Shown here: positions 12,433-14,285 of the stretch, one piece after another
Position numbering within the stretch: position 1 is the first letter of the stretch
Layout: the number at the start of each line of letters is the position of its first letter
DNA from: Methanobacteriota archaeon
GTDB lineage: Archaea; Methanobacteriota; Methanobacteria; Methanobacteriales; Methanobacteriaceae
Assembly: GCA_023409695.1 (NCBI GenBank)
Contig: JAEYQZ010000140.1
Coordinates: 1 to 14,285, forward strand
Direction: 5' to 3'
DNA: 14,285 nt
Translations under genes and position numbers: made by a program
The notes under the pieces: model-generated
The model's input: only the letters and a program-made list of their open reading frames with translations
The model's database searches: none
What the model was told of the DNA's origin: nothing

Positions 12433-13428
12433 TTAAATGTTTATTTTATGGGGAAGCTTGTTTAAAACACGCCCTTTATTTGTGACATGTACCATATCCT
12501 CAATTCTTACCCCAAAGTCATCTTTAAGATAAATACCAGGCTCTACAGTTATAACCATGCCTTTTTCAAGTACTGTCTCGTCGCGTTTAGATAAAGAGGG
12601 ACTTTCATGCACCTCAAGACCTATGCTGTGGCCAGTTGAATGTATAAATGATTCGCCGTATCCATACTCTGTAATTAAATCTCTTGCAGCTTTATCTACT
12701 TCACAAACTTTAACACCAGGCTTTATTGCAGCGATCGCACTTTTTTGGGCTTCAAGTACTATGTCAAATATTTCCTCGTGTCTTTCAGTTTCTATAATTG
12801 TCCTTGTGGTATCCGAACAGTAATTGTTGTAAAGGGCACCCCAATCGATTACTACTGGCCTTTCTAAGGTATTGTTAGATACATCTGCATGGGGGAGTGA
12901 AGAACGCTTCCCTGATGCGACAATGGTATCAAAAGAAGCTTTTTTTGCGCCTTTGAGCCTCATGTTGTATTCTATTTCTGCCCCAATTTCATTCTCGGTT
13001 TTACTGTCGTCGAATTCGGTACTCTTAAATGCTTTTTCTGCAATTTCAAGTGCTTTTTCAATGTTTTTCAGTTCAGCATTTGTTTTCACGCTTCTCATTC
13101 GCTCAACAATGTCTGTAATTTTGGTTTCAAATGAGGAGTCTTTTTTCAGCCTCTCAAATGTTTCAATATTCATTGAACTTTCAAGTCCAATGGTACCGTT
13201 TAATGATTCTTTAAGTTCCTTTATGGGCTTAAGCTCTTCAACAGGGATTTTTGAATTTAGGAGAGCATCTTCCATGTCCATTTGATTGGTTAAAAGTACA
13301 GGTTCATCTTTTACTATTAAAATTGAGGAAGCTGAGGGCATGAAACCTGCTAAATAATTTATATTATTTGGATTTAAGATGAGTAGAGTATCTATGTTTT
13401 CTTTCTGTATTTGGTCGGTTATTTTCAT
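12433..13428 (-). CDS. pepQ: M24-family metallopeptidase, Xaa-Pro dipeptidase/aminopeptidase P type (331 aa)
   Basis: The enzyme should remove N-terminal residues before proline, or split Xaa-Pro dipeptides, in the cytoplasm. Residues 1-115 form the creatinase-like N-terminal domain (NPNNINYLAGF near 19-29, RMRSVKTNAEL at 110-120). Residues 120-331 form the pita-bread catalytic domain. All five metal ligands are present: D195 (VVIDWGA), D206 (CSDTTRT), H267 (STGHSIGLEVHE), E296 (TVEPGIY) and E310 (VRIEDMV). The supporting histidines H180 (SLPHAD) and H274 are present too. The length is typical of short archaeal and bacterial PepQ-like enzymes. GAGG (rc of 13436-13439) precedes the ATG at 13428. 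It lies 98 bases downstream of the HIT gene on the same strand and may share its transcript. Xaa-Pro dipeptidase and aminopeptidase P cannot be separated safely from sequence alone. Confidence 0.88.
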   Translation of the reverse strand: MKITDQIQKENIDTLLILNPNNINYLAGFMPSASSILIVKDEPVLLTNQMDMEDALLNSKIPVEELKPIKELKESLNGTIGLESSMNIETFERLKKDSSFETKITDIVERMRSVKTNAELKNIEKALEIAEKAFKSTEFDDSKTENEIGAEIEYNMRLKGAKKASFDTIVASGKRSSLPHADVSNNTLERPVVIDWGALYNNYCSDTTRTIIETERHEEIFDIVLEAQKSAIAAIKPGVKVCEVDKAARDLITEYGYGESFIHSTGHSIGLEVHESPSLSKRDETVLEKGMVITVEPGIYLKDDFGVRIEDMVHVTNKGRVLNKLPHKINI

Positions 13429-13526
13429 TATTTTTCCTCAAAAATGTTGTTTTTTTGGTTTGAAATCTATATATTCCCTACACAGGCTTTATTTTTGTGG
13501 TTCCAGAAATTAAGTTATTTTTAAAT

Positions 13527-13979
13527 TTATAAATTTCCTTTAATTGCATCCATGAGCTTTGCCATGATGTCTTCGGGTATTTTCCTTTCTATCGGCTGGG
13601 GAATGTATCCAAAATCAGGGTCTTCAAAAGTTACACCTTCGAATTCCACCTTGTGAGCATAACGCGGTATAAAATGCCAGTGAATTTCAGGGTTAGGTGG
13701 ATCCTCTCTATATGCTTTATTCATGAAGCAGCTCCAGTTAAAAAGCGTTGGATGGAATGCTTTGGTTAAAGTAGTTTCTAATTTTTCCACAATTTCAGTA
13801 AATTCAGCCCATTCATCACTTTCCAGATCGCTTAATTTATGGCATTGTCTTTTAAGCACAACCACTCCTGTTCCAAGGAATCTCTGGCTTGGGGCAAGAA
13901 AAATCATCCAGTGTTCTGTTTCATAAATTAAATTTCCATAAGCACCTGGCATTTGACAGTATTCACATTTTACTTCCAT
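13527..13979 (-). CDS. HIT-family (histidine triad) nucleotide-binding protein (150 aa)
   Basis: HIT proteins hydrolyse or transfer nucleotide phosphoesters, such as dinucleoside polyphosphates or AMP conjugates. Visible elements are CEYC (C5-C8), LIYETEHWMIFLAP, FLGTGVVVLKRQCHKLSDL (34-52), FNWSCFMNKAYREDPPNPEIHWHFIPRY (80-107) and a C-terminal tail from 120 on. The triad region reads H100-W-H102-F-I-P, so the third histidine of the usual HxHxHxx is missing. Only the first two remain, H102 being at the position normally central in the motif. Similar HWHFxPRY signatures occur in other archaeal HIT proteins, to my knowledge, so this is probably a subfamily trait. GGGT lies ten bases before the ATG, and a TATA box (CTATATAAAT, rc of 14008-14017) lies about 30 bases upstream. 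The gene precedes the M24 peptidase. Confidence 0.8.
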   Translation of the reverse strand: MEVKCEYCQMPGAYGNLIYETEHWMIFLAPSQRFLGTGVVVLKRQCHKLSDLESDEWAEFTEIVEKLETTLTKAFHPTLFNWSCFMNKAYREDPPNPEIHWHFIPRYAHKVEFEGVTFEDPDFGYIPQPIERKIPEDIMAKLMDAIKGNL

Positions 13980-14285
13980 TTTTATACCCTTTTAAAAATT
14001 AAAAATAATTTATATAGATTAATAATTATCTCTTTATATTTATTTAAACTCTTCCTTTTAATTGTATGAATATGGACTATCTGGACTCCATTGGAGTATT
14101 AACTGCCATTTTTTGTAAATTATAGTTAAAATAATCCTATTTATTAATAAATTGTGGTCTGTAAGGTGTAATTTTTAAATATGTGAAAAAATACAGAAAA
14201 TTATAGAAAATTATGATTGTTTAAGTGTTAACTAGTTTGATGATTTGTTTGGGCAGTTTAGTGAGTTAAAGTAATTATCAAGCTA
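13980..14285. other. upstream region of the HIT gene, no further gene seen
   Basis: Very AT-rich DNA. It holds the HIT gene's TATA box (rc of 14008-14017) and a short hairpin ACTCC-ATT-GGAGT at 14085-14097, again with a triplet loop. Only ORFs of 20 codons or fewer are present, without ribosome sites. The window ends inside this stretch. Confidence 0.4.

Noticed and set aside
12557..13285. Two plus-strand open frames of 88 and 137 codons
   Set aside because: Serine- and phenylalanine-rich shadows of the M24 peptidase gene, whose complete set of active-site residues is on the other strand.
14085..14097. Hairpin ACTCC-ATT-GGAGT
   Set aside because: It has a triplet loop like the array, but a lone 5-bp stem is expected by chance.
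1..14285. tRNA, rRNA, insertion sequence or prophage
   Set aside because: No tRNA cloverleaf, rRNA segment, transposase, integrase or terminal inverted repeats could be recognised in the window.

Overview
The window looks like chromosomal DNA of a methanogenic archaeon of the order Methanobacteriales, most likely Methanobacterium or a close relative. The DNA is AT-rich. Genes are preceded by archaeal TATA boxes and by purine-rich Shine-Dalgarno sites (GGAGG or GAGGTG type). The set of products fits this group: a beta-helix adhesin-like surface protein with a YNWWGS motif, many zinc-ribbon and 4Fe-4S proteins, a family of secreted or surface proteins starting around a Cys-Cys pair, and an M24 peptidase next to a HIT protein. 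The species assignment is inference; no rRNA or tRNA gene is present.

Left part (1-2413): a small exported protein on the minus strand, then a TetR-family regulator on the plus strand. Downstream of it a TATA box is followed by three palindromic boxes spaced exactly 18 bp apart, then a long untranslated stretch and a small 2[4Fe-4S] ferredoxin. Just after the ferredoxin lies the broken remnant of an AbrB/SpoVT-type DNA-binding protein, readable only by switching frames.

Middle part (2457-7497): a minus-strand pair encodes a five-helix membrane protein with an external cupredoxin-like domain and a zinc-ribbon membrane protein, with a possible 22-residue ORF between them. Divergent from these is a predicted L-2-amino-thiazoline-4-carboxylate hydrolase, a cysteine-releasing enzyme. 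Next comes a striking run of eight hairpins, most with a three-base loop, in the leader of a large adhesin-like beta-helix protein. A 46-residue zinc-ribbon gene follows.

Right part (7617-14285): a two-gene minus-strand operon encodes a stand-alone glutamate-cysteine ligase and a stand-alone ATP-grasp glutathione synthetase. Together they look like a split form of the fused bacterial GshF/GshAB, so this methanogen may make gamma-glutamylcysteine or glutathione. Immediately downstream of that operon is a 57-residue two-helix membrane protein, and about 4.5 kb away on the same strand is its 54-residue paralogue. Between them sits a plus-strand gene of a methanogen-typical Cys-Cys family, possibly with a decayed signal-peptide region upstream. 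The window ends with an M24 (Xaa-Pro type) peptidase, a HIT-family protein and non-coding DNA.

A loose theme is thiol chemistry (ATC hydrolase plus GshA and GshB), but these genes are not in one operon. The least explained elements are the hairpin array, the 18-bp operator array, and the pair of mini membrane proteins.
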